NCBI GenBank assembly: GCA_965199905.1
Contig: OZ241366.1
Location: forward strand, 1,922,001 to 1,986,000
Length of the DNA: 64,000 bases
Reading direction: 5' to 3'
Source: Ilyomonas sp965199905
Lineage (GTDB): Bacteria; Bacteroidota; Bacteroidia; Chitinophagales; Chitinophagaceae
Shown here piece after piece: positions 17,869 to 27,104 of this stretch (its first letter is position 1; every line of letters starts with the position of its first letter). The notes beneath the pieces are model-generated. The model did no database searches and was not told the origin of the DNA. It was given only the letters and a program-made list of their open reading frames with translations. Both the position numbers and the translations under genes were made by a program.

Positions 17869-17913
17869 AATGGCTGGCAATCTTTCAATAAAAGAGAAAG
17901 ATCGCCAGCCATT
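17869..17913. terminator. Bidirectional terminator between the TPR and GH43 genes
   Basis: AATGGCTGGCAATCTTTC pairs with GAAAGATCGCCAGCCATT (18-bp arms, one mismatch, 9-base loop) between two convergent genes. Confidence 0.8.
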
Positions 17914-17936
17914 ATTATGTAAAGCCGCCGCTACTT

Positions 17937-19451
17937 TTATTGCACGTAATCAATTCTAAAATCATCCATCACACCTTCCCCATCTTTTACCATTACACCT
18001 GGTCGCGGGCTTCTGTCCCATTGCGGAAGAAAAGAGCCGTCATAATATTCTCCACCCGTTTTCACTTCATTCCATGTATCCTTCGAGGCACTCCAGTAAA
18101 ACTGCAATTTATATCCACCTGTTGCGGCTATCTTAAGGTACAGCGGTTGCTTAGCCGCCGGCACCTGCTGTATTATTTTCCTCTTTCCGTCCCTCACTTC
18201 CCATACCGTCACGCTATCCTTTTGTACACCAATGCCTGCACTTGCATTTGCATCGCCATATACCGCCAAACCGGCTAACCCTGCATTTGCAGAAGGCATC
18301 AGTTTTACAGTCATTTGATAAGTGCCGGTATAGGGGCGCACCGTTAGCGCGGTTCCTGTTTGATTATCCTTTGTAGCGGTTCCGCTTACGTGCAGTTTTC
18401 CTTTCTTCATCTTTGCGTTCGGTTGCGTATGCCTGGCATCCCACATCCAGTCAACGCCTAAAGTATTGCCGGCAAAATCATCATGAAAATTTCCTGGCTC
18501 TGCTCCATTTATGGGTGTAAAGCTTGGCCAACCTGTTTCTTTATTCCATGTTACTTCGCTCAGCATTGCCTGCCTTCCGGTGTACACATTATCCTTCTTG
18601 TTATACGCATGATACAGGTACATATACCTGCCATCCGGCGTTGTGGTTACCGTTCCATGCCCGGTGCATTTCCACGTGTCCGATTCCGTCACCACCGGGT
18701 TGCCTTCATACTTTGTGTACGGTCCTTTCAGCGCTGCCGCTTTTGCCACACCCACTTCATAGCTGCACCCGCGCCCGCAGCAGGCGCCGTACGAGTACAG
18801 CAGGTAATAACCATCCGCCCGTTTCACTATGCACTCTCCCTCCAGGCCTTTGCGTTCATCATCGCGCAGCAGCGAAAAAGCCTCGCCGCTTACTTTTAAT
18901 CCATCATCGCTCAGGGGCACGCAGAGCAGCTCTATCGGGCGACTATCCAGTCCGTATGCTTTAAAGCTCATGTACAGTTTTCCGCTGTCTTCTATCACGA
19001 AAGGATCAATGGCTTCCTTATCCCATTGCAGCAGCACGCCATGGTCGGTAAAGCCTTCTTTCAGCGGGTCTTTCGATGTTGCCACGCCTATGCAAACGAT
19101 GTTATCTGCCGTGCGCCGTGCGCAATAATAAACATAGTAAGTACCCTTACGATAATACAGCTCCGGCGCCCAATACGACGATACTGCCCACGCCGGTGTT
19201 TTGGAAAATACATATCCCTGCCGCTTCCAGTGCTGTAAATCTTCCGACGTGTACAGCGGATATTGCGGCGACCATTCCGACGATGTACCTGTTGCATAAT
19301 ACGTATTGCCCACGCGCAGTATTGATGGGTCAGCCAGATCACCGGCAATTGCAGGATATTGTTGTGCCTTGGCAGTGCTAAGTGTTTGTGCGCTGCTTTG
19401 CCAGCATAACAGAACGGCAATCGTTATCGAAAGAATTGTTTTCATCATCAT
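17937..19451 (-). CDS. Secreted glycoside hydrolase family 43 protein
   Basis: About 504 residues from one of three consecutive ATGs at 19443-19451, followed by a signal peptide (KTILSITIAVLLCWQSSAQ). The five-bladed propeller has the GH43 residues in order: the base Asp in AGDLADPSIL, the second Asp in KEAIDPFVIEDS, and the acid Glu in KGLEGECIVKR. After about residue 320 comes a beta-sandwich accessory domain (DDFAGNTLGVDWMWDARHT onward) of the concanavalin-like type seen in many GH43s. It probably removes arabinose or xylose side chains from plant polysaccharide outside the inner membrane. No SusC/SusD genes are nearby, so this is not a standard utilisation locus. Confidence 0.88.
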   Translation of the reverse strand: MMMKTILSITIAVLLCWQSSAQTLSTAKAQQYPAIAGDLADPSILRVGNTYYATGTSSEWSPQYPLYTSEDLQHWKRQGYVFSKTPAWAVSSYWAPELYYRKGTYYVYYCARRTADNIVCIGVATSKDPLKEGFTDHGVLLQWDKEAIDPFVIEDSGKLYMSFKAYGLDSRPIELLCVPLSDDGLKVSGEAFSLLRDDERKGLEGECIVKRADGYYLLYSYGACCGRGCSYEVGVAKAAALKGPYTKYEGNPVVTESDTWKCTGHGTVTTTPDGRYMYLYHAYNKKDNVYTGRQAMLSEVTWNKETGWPSFTPINGAEPGNFHDDFAGNTLGVDWMWDARHTQPNAKMKKGKLHVSGTATKDNQTGTALTVRPYTGTYQMTVKLMPSANAGLAGLAVYGDANASAGIGVQKDSVTVWEVRDGKRKIIQQVPAAKQPLYLKIAATGGYKLQFYWSASKDTWNEVKTGGEYYDGSFLPQWDRSPRPGVMVKDGEGVMDDFRIDYVQ

Positions 19452-19572
19452 GGTAGTAAGTGGGTAAAGATAGGAAGCGAAAGAAATGGGCGAATGGATC
19501 GCCAGTAAAGGTATCCGTGACCGAATTAATAATGAATCATTGAATTGTATAGGCACAAACTAATAGAAATTG

Positions 19573-19580
19573 TTACTTTG
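19573..19580 (+). promoter_or_regulatory. Possible -7 element for the AAA/TOPRIM pair
   Basis: TTACTTTG differs from TAnnTTTG by one base and lies 17 bases before the ATG at 19598. It lies in the 146-base gap shared with the divergent GH43 gene. Confidence 0.4.
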
Positions 19581-19597
19581 CTATCAATCGTATTTTC

Positions 19598-20740
19598 ATG
19601 GTTCACAAAATAGAAATTGATAATTTTAAATCTGCAAAAAATCTTTCTTTAGACTTAGCCAGATTTAATGTTTTGATTGGGGAGAATGGCAGTGGCAAAA
19701 GTAATATTTTAGAAGCTATTGTGTTTGCTTCATGTGCATTAACAGGAAAGCTCAATCCAATAACTCTGACAGGAGAAAAGAATGGAATTGAACAAACTAT
19801 AAACAGAAGTGTTTTAGAACTGCATGGCGTTCGAAAAGCCGATCCGAAATTTTACAGAAGCGGTTTTAAAAGTCAAAATATAAATAAGCAGATTACAATA
19901 CATCTCTATGCCGAAGGTGATTATAAAATCGATTTCAAGATTAACCATTCAAATGAACCCTTTGCAAATTGGGAATCATTTATACCCTTTCCTGGCAATT
20001 TAGACAACTTTGCTGGAATTAAACCAGTTGCAACTAATCCATTCAGGATAGCAGAGAAAAAAATTGAATCTCTTAATCTGCGCAACTTCATGATTTATTC
20101 ACCTGAAAATTCTTTGGTTAGAACATTTACAACAAATGAATCATACCAAGAACCTATTGGTATCCGCGGCGAAGGAATGTTAAGGCTTTTAAAATTGATT
20201 GCTTCCGAAAAGAAAGACCAATTTCATGAAATAATAAACTATTTAAGGCTTTTTGATTGGTATGAGGGAATTGAATTATCAACGGATAAAATATTTAATG
20301 AGACAGAATTTATACTAAAAGATAAATATCTCGAAGATGGTTTGCAATCATTCAACTTAAATAACGCGAATGAAGGCTTTTATTTTTTGCTCTTTTATCT
20401 TACTCTTTTTGTTAGTGATTATACGCCAAAATTTTTCGCAATAGATAATATTGACACAGCATTAAATCCAAAGCTTTGCAGCAAAATCGTATCGTTATTA
20501 TTTGATTTGGCTGTTAAACATGATAAGCAGGTTATTATAACTACCCACAATCCTTCTATACTAGATGGTCTGAATTTGAATCATCCTGAACAAAGGCTGT
20601 ATACTATTTCAAGAAACAAACTTGGTTATACAAAGGCAACCCGGATCGAAAAAAGACAACCTCTTGAAGGTGTAGAACCTCTTAAACTTTCTGAACAGTT
20701 TTTGCGAGGCTATATTGGCGGACTTCCCAAGAATTTTTAA
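19598..20740 (+). CDS. AAA (AAA_21/OLD-like) ATPase of a putative two-gene defence module
   Basis: 380 residues. Walker A is LIGENGSGKSNIL (about residues 26-38). The middle resembles SMC-like/OLD ATPases with a helical insert. Near the C-terminus come the Walker B-like KFFAIDNIDTALNPKL and the switch VIITTHNPSILDGL. Walker B has Asn where the catalytic Glu is expected (Asp-Asn rather than Asp-Glu), with another Asp three residues on. The stop overlaps the next gene's start as TAATG, so the two are translationally coupled. Base composition is visibly more AT-rich than the flanks, which suggests transfer. Paired AAA ATPase and TOPRIM genes make up AbiL and PARIS-type phage-defence systems; whether this belongs to one of them is inference. 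Confidence 0.8.
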   Translation: MVHKIEIDNFKSAKNLSLDLARFNVLIGENGSGKSNILEAIVFASCALTGKLNPITLTGEKNGIEQTINRSVLELHGVRKADPKFYRSGFKSQNINKQITIHLYAEGDYKIDFKINHSNEPFANWESFIPFPGNLDNFAGIKPVATNPFRIAEKKIESLNLRNFMIYSPENSLVRTFTTNESYQEPIGIRGEGMLRLLKLIASEKKDQFHEIINYLRLFDWYEGIELSTDKIFNETEFILKDKYLEDGLQSFNLNNANEGFYFLLFYLTLFVSDYTPKFFAIDNIDTALNPKLCSKIVSLLFDLAVKHDKQVIITTHNPSILDGLNLNHPEQRLYTISRNKLGYTKATRIEKRQPLEGVEPLKLSEQFLRGYIGGLPKNF

Positions 20741-21429
20741 TGAAAACATTTGGAATTATTTCAGAAGGTATAACCGACCAGCGAGTGCTGGACAATATTT
20801 TATGCGGTTATTTTAAAGATATGGATTTGACCGAATACATTCGGTTCATACAGCCATTCAGAGATAATACAGATAAGGAACAAGTTGCTGGTTATGGAGG
20901 TTGGCTCAACGTGTTTGAATTCTGCAGTTCACGCAGATTTTTAGAAGCATTTGAACAAAATGACTATTTACTCATACAGATAGATACTGACAGATCAGAA
21001 GATGCAAACTATGATATAAAAAAACGAAATGATGAAGGTATTCTTTATACACCAGAAGAACTTATTAATAAAGTAATTGAAAAGTTTCGAAATTTATTTC
21101 AAACTAATTTTACTGAGCAATATCCATCAATAGAAGATCGAATTATCTATGCTATTTGTGTAAATGAAATCGAATGTTGGTTACTACCAATTTTTTATAC
21201 TAATTCATTAGCAGAAGCAACAAATAATTGTATTTTTCGGCTGAACGAAAAGCTAAATGAAAAGTTTGGTTTTTATATAGATCCTAATAATAAAACTAAT
21301 TCAGAAGATAAATATTATAAGGTTTCTAAACACTATTTAAAGAATAAGAACTTGCTTGCAAGCTTCAAAAAAAATATCAGCTTAAAAGTCTTTATAGAAT
21401 CGCTAGATTCTATAAAGATCGTTCTTTAG
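20740..21429 (+). CDS. TOPRIM-like (RloB/DUF4276-like) partner protein
   Basis: 229 residues. The N-terminal FGIISEGITDQRVLDNIL places a Glu (residue 9) where TOPRIM domains have the catalytic Glu, and LLIQIDTDRSED gives the Asp-x-Asp pair (residues 82 and 84). A later NEIECWLLPIF (about 143-152) resembles the E-x-W-L-L block of RloB/DUF4276-type proteins. A TOPRIM nuclease role is therefore plausible. It overlaps the AAA gene by one base. It is AT-rich, with many AAT/ATA codons compared with neighbours. The precise family could not be settled by eye. Confidence 0.7.
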   Translation: MKTFGIISEGITDQRVLDNILCGYFKDMDLTEYIRFIQPFRDNTDKEQVAGYGGWLNVFEFCSSRRFLEAFEQNDYLLIQIDTDRSEDANYDIKKRNDEGILYTPEELINKVIEKFRNLFQTNFTEQYPSIEDRIIYAICVNEIECWLLPIFYTNSLAEATNNCIFRLNEKLNEKFGFYIDPNNKTNSEDKYYKVSKHYLKNKNLLASFKKNISLKVFIESLDSIKIVL

Positions 21430-21778
21430 ATTTTAAACTTCCACACCAGAAAGAATAGATAGAATTGTTCTCTAAATTATCCATCATCCAAACATCTCCT
21501 CACTTCTACCAAGCCTTACAGCCATAAAAACATCACTCCATATAAACGCATAAGCAGACATACTGTAAAAAGTCTCATTGCTGCTTCATATTTTTATCAT
21601 CCTCACATTCGCTGATTCAATTATCAATATCCATTGTAAAAAACAACAATGACAAAATAAAGCTTGCCCGGGAGCGTTGTTGGAATATTTTATGTCAGCC
21701 AACACGGGTTAATCAGTTATAAAAACACCGTGGTTTCAGGCAATAAACACCACCTGCAAACCACACAAAAGGAAAATT
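21430..21778. other. Intergenic region, no gene seen
   Basis: About 350 bases between the AAA/TOPRIM pair and the DUF892 gene. No coding frame, hairpin or repeat-family copy was recognised. The first two-thirds is rich in CAT/ATC trinucleotides. Confidence 0.4.
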
Positions 21779-22258
21779 ATGGCAAACGAACAGCTCAAAC
21801 AACTCATTAAAGATGGGTTGTCAGCAATGAAGACAGGAAGTGAAACAGCAGCAAAAGCTACCGACGCCATCAACGATGCCGCTAAAGATCCGAAGTTGAA
21901 AGAAGCCCTCAAAAAAGGCAACGAAACATCGAAGAAGTGGGCAGAGCGTATTGACAAAGCCTTGCAGGAAGCCGGCACCGGCGAAAAAAGAGACAACCCT
22001 GTTATCGATGGCATTGGCACAGTCAATCGGACCATTCTTAACAGCGCACCCGACGATTATTCGCGAGATCTCGGCATCATTGCCGGTGGTCAGCTTGCCA
22101 TCCATTACTGGATAGCCGCGTTTGGCACCATGGCAAGCTACACCGAGGCAGCCGGCATGAGCGAAGCGCAGCAAGCTATGAAGACAAGTGCAGAGGAAGC
22201 CAAAGCGGCAGACGAAGAACAGACAAAGATTGCCAAAGACATTATGGGAAAAGCATAG
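21779..22258 (+). CDS. DUF892 (YciE/YciF-like, ferritin-like) family protein
   Basis: 159 residues, almost entirely helical and rich in Ala, Lys and Glu. The order of segments fits the DUF892 four-helix type: LKQLIKDGLSAMKTGSETAAK, a second helix with ERIDKALQEAGTG, then NRTILNSAPDDYSRDLGIIA, GGQLAIHYWIAAFGTMASY and a C-terminal KAADEEQTKIAKDIM. Homologues bind a di-metal site and are induced by stress; the metal ligands could not be assigned with confidence here. It has its own terminator. Another small repeat-rich stress-type protein lies at 26.3 kb. Confidence 0.65.
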   Translation: MANEQLKQLIKDGLSAMKTGSETAAKATDAINDAAKDPKLKEALKKGNETSKKWAERIDKALQEAGTGEKRDNPVIDGIGTVNRTILNSAPDDYSRDLGIIAGGQLAIHYWIAAFGTMASYTEAAGMSEAQQAMKTSAEEAKAADEEQTKIAKDIMGKA

Positions 22259-22283
22259 CCTTTTCCTCTCTTGCCACACAATG

Positions 22284-22313
22284 AAAGAGCCGGATTGTTT
22301 TATCCGGCTCTTT
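22284..22313 (+). terminator. Terminator after the DUF892 gene
   Basis: AAAGAGCCGGAT and ATCCGGCTCTTT form a perfect 12-bp stem with a 6-base loop. Confidence 0.85.
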
Positions 22314-22534
22314 CTTATACATAGTATCTCGTTTTCTCCCTGAAAAAGATGCAGCAGGTAAAACACAAATAAGCCGGAAATATTTTCGGTCAAAGACTGC
22401 CTTCCAATTTATGGCGGCAATTTTAGGCACAGCTTATTATTACCTTTGAACAGCCTTACAACCAATGACCAATTTGTTGAACAGACCAAAATCATCGCTT
22501 ACCCTGCAAAATAATTCCAACCTTATATAACATC

Positions 22535-22620
22535 CATTTAATTTCATCCAGAAAAATTTTATCATCGTCCCACGCCATTTTATGGTCATCCGAATTAATT
22601 TAATGTCATCTCACGCAATT
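22535..22620. repeat. Four imperfect ~21-base tandem units
   Basis: Units of the type ATTTAAT(G/T)TCATC followed by CACGC or an AT-rich filler recur about every 21 bases just before the MG2-type gene. The units are degenerate and may be low-complexity drift. The rest of the 22314-22701 gap has no recognisable gene. Confidence 0.35.
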
Positions 22621-22701
22621 CCAGCCCATTCATCACTCACTCATCCCCCAAAACTTTCCCATTTACGCCATATTGCTTTAGTTTGGCTGCCGTTTTCAAC
22701 G

Positions 22702-24449
22702 ATGTTTATGAAACGATCTTGCAGGCTCATCCTTTTGTGCATCCTCTTTTTTAATAAAACTACTTATTCGCAGCGCATCGATACCACGCTCGCTACTTAT
22801 GCCGCTAATTATCAGCCCGAGCGCTTACATATCCAGTTCGACAAACCCGCTTACACACCCGGCGACACTCTCTGGTTCAAAATCTACATCGTGTCGGGCG
22901 CAAATGCATCTTCGCTTAGCAAAAACTGCTATACCGGTTTCTATAATGCGGGGGGAAAGCTGCTCGCGCATTCTGTGTTTCCCGTTGTACAGTCAGGCGC
23001 AGCCGGCATGTTTCGCGTTCCCGACAGCCTGGCAGACAATGCTATCTACATAAAAGCCTACACAGCCTGGATGCTGAATTTCGATACCGCTTTTATTTTT
23101 AAAAAGAAGATTTCGCTGGCGCAAAAAGCAGCCGCACAAACGGTTAGCAGCAGCATCATACCTCTTTCACTCAGCTTCTTCCCCGAAGGTGGCTATGCCA
23201 TAGAAGAAGTACCGGCACGCATGGCTTTAAAGCCACCAATGCGCAGGGAATGCCGGTTGCCATCAGCGGGCAAATTATAAACAACAAAGGCACTGTTGTA
23301 GATACGCTTACAACAGCACACGATGGCATGGGAAGCTTCTACATCACTTATAAAAAGGGCGAAAGCTATACCGCGCGTTGGAAAGATGAACAAAACAACC
23401 TCCGCGAAACGCCTTTGTCAATTGCGGCAGGCAGCGGCGCTACGCTGGAGATCATTTCCTCAGCGGGCAAAAAAACATTCGTCGTCCGCCGCTCCGAAAG
23501 CGCACCCGATAGCTTACAGCAATTGCATATAGTAGCCACTCAGCATCAGCAACTGGTGTACATGGCAGGCATCAATCTTACGCAAACGGCAACCATCAGC
23601 GGCGGCATACCAACCAATAAATTATCAACCGGCATCTTACAAATCACTCTCTTCAGCAGCAACTGGCATCCTTTGGCAGAACGTATTTGTTTTGTAAATA
23701 ACAATGAAGCCGTCATTATACCATCCATTCAATTTACCCAAACCGGTTTTGAAAAAAGAGCAAAGAATTCATTCGATATTATCTTACCCGATTCCCTCAC
23801 CGGCAATTTTTCTATTGCCATTACCGATAAAGGTATTGGTGCCGACAGCAGCAGTAATATTATTTCGCAATTGCTTCTATCCGGCGAGCTAAAAGGAACT
23901 ATTTACAAGCCCTGGTATTATGTTTCAAACAACAGCGACAGTGTTGCAAAGCACCTCGGCCTCGTGATGCTTACAAACGGCTGGCGGCGTTATCGCTGGG
24001 ATGAAATTGTAGCCGGGCGCATGCCGGTAATCACGCACACTGCGGAAGAAAATTATTTTATTTTTTCGGGTAAAATTATAGGAGCGAATAAACGGCAATT
24101 GGCTTCGCCGGGAAGAATGTATGCCGTATTAAAAGCAAAAGATTCCAGCCGGCAAATTACTTCTGTTGACATACAACCCGATGGCAGCTTTGCCGATTCT
24201 AATACTATTCTTTTCGATTCTACAACCATTATATCGCAGTTCAGCAACAAGGCATTTGTCTTTTTAAAAGACGTACAATTTATCAATAACATCACGCCTG
24301 CACAACCTCGCATTGCTCTTGATACAATTAGCATGTTATCATCAGACACCGGCGGCAATGCACGCCTGCAGTTATTAGCAGGTGAAGCATTTTCTCAACA
24401 ACACTTTGCTGATTTAGGAAAGCAGCAATGCCATGATCAGGCAATATAA
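22702..24449 (+). pseudogene. Secreted MG2-domain protein gene, frameshifted and 3'-truncated
   Basis: Starts at ATG 22702 or 22708 with a signal peptide (KRSCRLILLCILFFNKTTYS). The first frame has the MG2-like PERLHIQFDKPAYTPGDTLW FK segment and reaches FFPEGGYAIEEVPAR near 23215. The next residues that make sense (GFKATNAQGMPVAISGQI) are in the next frame; one base is missing at about 23220. The second frame runs to 24449 through family blocks such as LGLVMLTNGWRRYRWDEIVAG, then stops without the C-terminal plug-like part that relatives normally have (family length about 800-900). Gene remnant of a cell-surface protein of unknown role. Confidence 0.75.
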
Positions 24450-24460
24450 TTATAGTATAT

Positions 24461-24826
24461 CTAGTGTATTGTTTTCTTAATTTCAGTATCAATGATTTTT
24501 TCCAGAACATCGACGTGTGCAGGTTTCAAAATAAAACCATCAGCACCTGACCTGGCTATGTCTTCCTCCGAAAGCGCGGCGGCTGACCACAAATAAATAG
24601 CTGTGTGCACATTCAGGTATTCTTTCAAATGTCTGCAAATGTTGAAACCATACTCACCGTGCAGGTTTACATCAAGCAAAATAAAATCGGGTGTAAAATC
24701 TTGTAAAGCAGGATATAAAGCTTTCGAATTTTCGAATGTCCGAACGGCGTACCCTTTTCTGACGAACCAATACTTGAGACCGAGCAACACAATCTTATCA
24801 TCGTCTACAATGAACAATGTTCTCAT
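24461..24826 (-). CDS. Single-domain response regulator (receiver only)
   Basis: 121 residues, one receiver domain and nothing else. Acidic pocket: VDDD at residues 8-10; the phospho-acceptor Asp is in FILLDVNLHGEYG (about residue 52); the conserved Lys is in FILKPAH near residue 101. No output domain and no histidine kinase nearby, so it would act by protein contact, as in phosphorelays or CheY-like control. Its 3' end lies 12 bases from the truncated MG2 gene on the other strand, which suggests the deletion that cut that gene ended here. Confidence 0.88.
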   Translation of the reverse strand: MRTLFIVDDDKIVLLGLKYWFVRKGYAVRTFENSKALYPALQDFTPDFILLDVNLHGEYGFNICRHLKEYLNVHTAIYLWSAAALSEEDIARSGADGFILKPAHVDVLEKIIDTEIKKTIH

Positions 24827-25658
24827 AACATAGTTGATTTTACGATTGAACTTTACAAATCTTTATCTGTACCTGTGATCAGATCATGAAGAGGATAATT
24901 AATTTATTGGAATCCGCCTGATCATTTGAACAATAAAATTGTATTAAAACATAGTTAAATTGGTTTAATTTAAGGTAAAATGACGTTTTCTTTCGGTAAT
25001 ACCCAATGTGCAATTTATAATTAGCTTATAAGTAAGATGAGGAAAATTTAAAAAGCTATGCAAAACTGCGGGTTTTATTTGCTTTCATGTACACTGTGTA
25101 TTATGAAATAGAATGAAAAGAGGCAGTAATTTTTCATAAGATCTTTTCCTTTCTATACGAATTTTATCTTCTGATAAAACCTTTTTTTGCTAACAAAAAA
25201 CTGATAACTACGAACACATTATCACTTTAGGCAGCAACCAAGCAAGTGTTTCAATCGCAACAAAAAGCTTTGCTGATTTTGTAGTTTTCTGTATTATCCA
25301 TTTTTGTGCATTGATGATGTTTCTTTCAGCTTACGGTTCTCCTTAGGTGTTTTACATAGGGTTGTAATTGTTTTTCTTTACTCAAATGCAGATGAGAGGT
25401 TATATCAGATATCGAAGCTAATTCAATTGACAAAACGATATACCTGTATAAAAAATAAAGTTTCAAGGAAGACACGATGAGATAAAAGCGCTTGCATTGT
25501 TTCCATATTTTACCCTAAAGAATGATAAAAATTGAAACAAAGAATGTGCGAGTACTATATGATACTGAGTTGCTAAATAAAAGCTACAAACAAACTTTTA
25601 CACAAGAAATAAGGACATTGCGAAGCATGCAACATCAACACTCACTAACAATTCAGGT
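24827..25658. other. Long AT-rich intergenic region, no gene seen
   Basis: More than 800 bases without a credible coding frame on either strand, no tRNA-like structure, and no copy of the dispersed repeat. It precedes the cupin-like gene. It may hold control elements or be decayed coding DNA. Confidence 0.45.
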
Positions 25659-26102
25659 ATGAAAATAAAGAAAGAGAAAATGAGCAATGAGTTTACCAAA
25701 TTTCATATCAGGATTGATGAGAAAGGAGAACCATTATTCAATACAGTTTTACATCGTTTTACCAATACAGATAAGGGTGGACCGCACGACCATCCCTGGG
25801 GATTTACTACCCACATATTAAAGGGTGGCTATGTAGAAAAAGTGTATACAATACATGAAGACGGAAAATGGACGAGCGAATTGATTCATCGAAAGCCCGG
25901 TACGTCTCATAAGGTTGCCGCTAATTGTATTCACGAAATTGTAGAGTTGCCGGAAGGCGAATGCTGGACATTAATTATGCCCGGCGCACCGGAAAGACAA
26001 TCCGGATTCTGGCGGTTCGAAGGCGACTTTATCGGGTTTCGTTTATGGAACCGGAGAAAGTATCGTCCTGTTATTAACGCGCCTATTAGTACAGCGGTTT
26101 AA
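25659..26102 (+). CDS. Cupin-like protein of unknown function
   Basis: 147 residues (140 if the second ATG, 25680, is used). Two cupin-like motifs are visible: GGPHDHPWGFTTHILKGGYV (His-x-His, with the later Glu in the same strand run) and SHKVAANCIHEIVELPEGEC before WTLIMPG. These histidines could bind one metal ion. The C-terminus has an aromatic/Arg-rich FWRFEGDFIGFRLWNRRKYR. The fold is a small beta-barrel by motif; the substrate is unknown. It is isolated, flanked by long non-coding DNA on the 5' side and convergent with the repeat-rich protein gene. Confidence 0.6.
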   Translation: MKIKKEKMSNEFTKFHIRIDEKGEPLFNTVLHRFTNTDKGGPHDHPWGFTTHILKGGYVEKVYTIHEDGKWTSELIHRKPGTSHKVAANCIHEIVELPEGECWTLIMPGAPERQSGFWRFEGDFIGFRLWNRRKYRPVINAPISTAV

Positions 26103-26262
26103 GATGCATTAGCAACTATATATTCGTCAAAGATCATGAGATATATTTCAGTATATTTTAGATTTTTTGAATCGGCTTTTGCCAGCTATTACATCTTTCA
26201 AATCTTTTTAAATTTAGTTGAAGTTTTGCGGAATGATTTCTCATATTTAAGCATTCGTATAA

Positions 26263-26297
26263 ATAATAAACCGGGCACATGTCCCGGTTTATTATTT
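26263..26297 (-). terminator. Terminator between the cupin-like gene and the repeat protein gene
   Basis: AATAATAAACCGGG and CCCGGTTTATTATT form a perfect 14-bp stem with a 7-base loop. It lies 15 bases after the reverse-strand gene ending at 26312. Confidence 0.85.
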
Positions 26298-26311
26298 CAT
26301 TGTTTCTGTAA

Positions 26312-26653
26312 TTAGTAGCCGTTTTCATCCCGCCTGTCTCTTTCTGCTTTTGTCGCTTCATTATCCAGGTTATTGGCAGCCTTTTCTGATTCGTTCTTTG
26401 CTGAATTGGTGGCATTTTCAGAAGATGTTTTTGCATCGCCAAATGTATTTTTAATGGCAGCACCTGCTTTATCAAAAATATTTCCCGACTCTGCCTTTGC
26501 ATTGTTCGCTGCTTTGCCGGCTTCATTATCCGCCGTTCTTGCCGAATTTTCGGAACCTGTTTTTATATCTTTTGCCGTGTTTTTTATTGAAGTTCCTGCA
26601 TCGTCAATGGCATCTTTTACTTTATTACCAAAGCTTTCATTTTCGTTAGACAT
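26312..26653 (-). CDS. Low-complexity hydrophilic protein with an internal tandem repeat
   Basis: 113 residues composed mostly of Ala, Asn, Lys, Glu, Ser and Asp; no Cys or Trp. Two units of about 46-48 residues can be aligned: SIKNTAKDIKTGSENSARTA then NEAGKAANN, and AIKNTFGDAKTSSENATNSA then NESEKAANN. The pattern resembles LEA-type or CsbD-like desiccation and stress proteins, probably helical and soluble. No signal peptide. It is not assigned to a family with certainty. A perfect stem terminator follows it. Confidence 0.65.
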   Translation of the reverse strand: MSNENESFGNKVKDAIDDAGTSIKNTAKDIKTGSENSARTADNEAGKAANNAKAESGNIFDKAGAAIKNTFGDAKTSSENATNSAKNESEKAANNLDNEATKAERDRRDENGY

Positions 26654-27104
26654 AATTCTATGTTTTTAAAATTAACAATCGAATGACTAATAGAAAAAGA
26701 CAATTAATATGCCAGCCCATTTGTAAGTAGTTTCAATTCCTATGGTTTTTATTATGTTGTTTGTTTAAATTGGCTGGCACTTTATACATGTTGCTTTATT
26801 GTTCCTGATTACAAATAAGTGCCAGTAAATGCCACGCTTCATTTGTTGTAATCTGCTATATCGGGCCAAGCCGGTTTATGATATACTTTCAACCTTTTAA
26901 TTTGTTTTGGCTACTGACTTATAAAAGTTTGTCAGGCAAAATGACAATATAGCCAAACAAAGAAATCGTGAAGCTTCTTCTCACTTATACCGGCATTAGC
27001 AATGCAAGGCGTTCATTGATCTTTTGGGCCAGCCTATTGCCGGAACAAATGCCCTCATTACATCAGCATAAAGCAAAGAGCTACAAAACCGCTTCACTAT
27101 TTTA
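26654..27104. other. Intergenic region, no gene seen
   Basis: About 450 bases between the repeat protein gene and the TonB-receptor remnant. AT-rich, with the words TGCCAGC and TGGCTGGCA repeated a few times near 26710-26825; no clear gene or dispersed-repeat copy. Confidence 0.4.

Noticed and set aside
18524..18964. Forward frames within the GH43 gene
   Set aside because: Shadow frames full of Cys/His/Pro; the GH43 reverse frame has all catalytic residues and a signal peptide.
22242..22430. Reverse frames over the DUF892 terminator
   Set aside because: They run through a perfect terminator stem and lack conserved residues.
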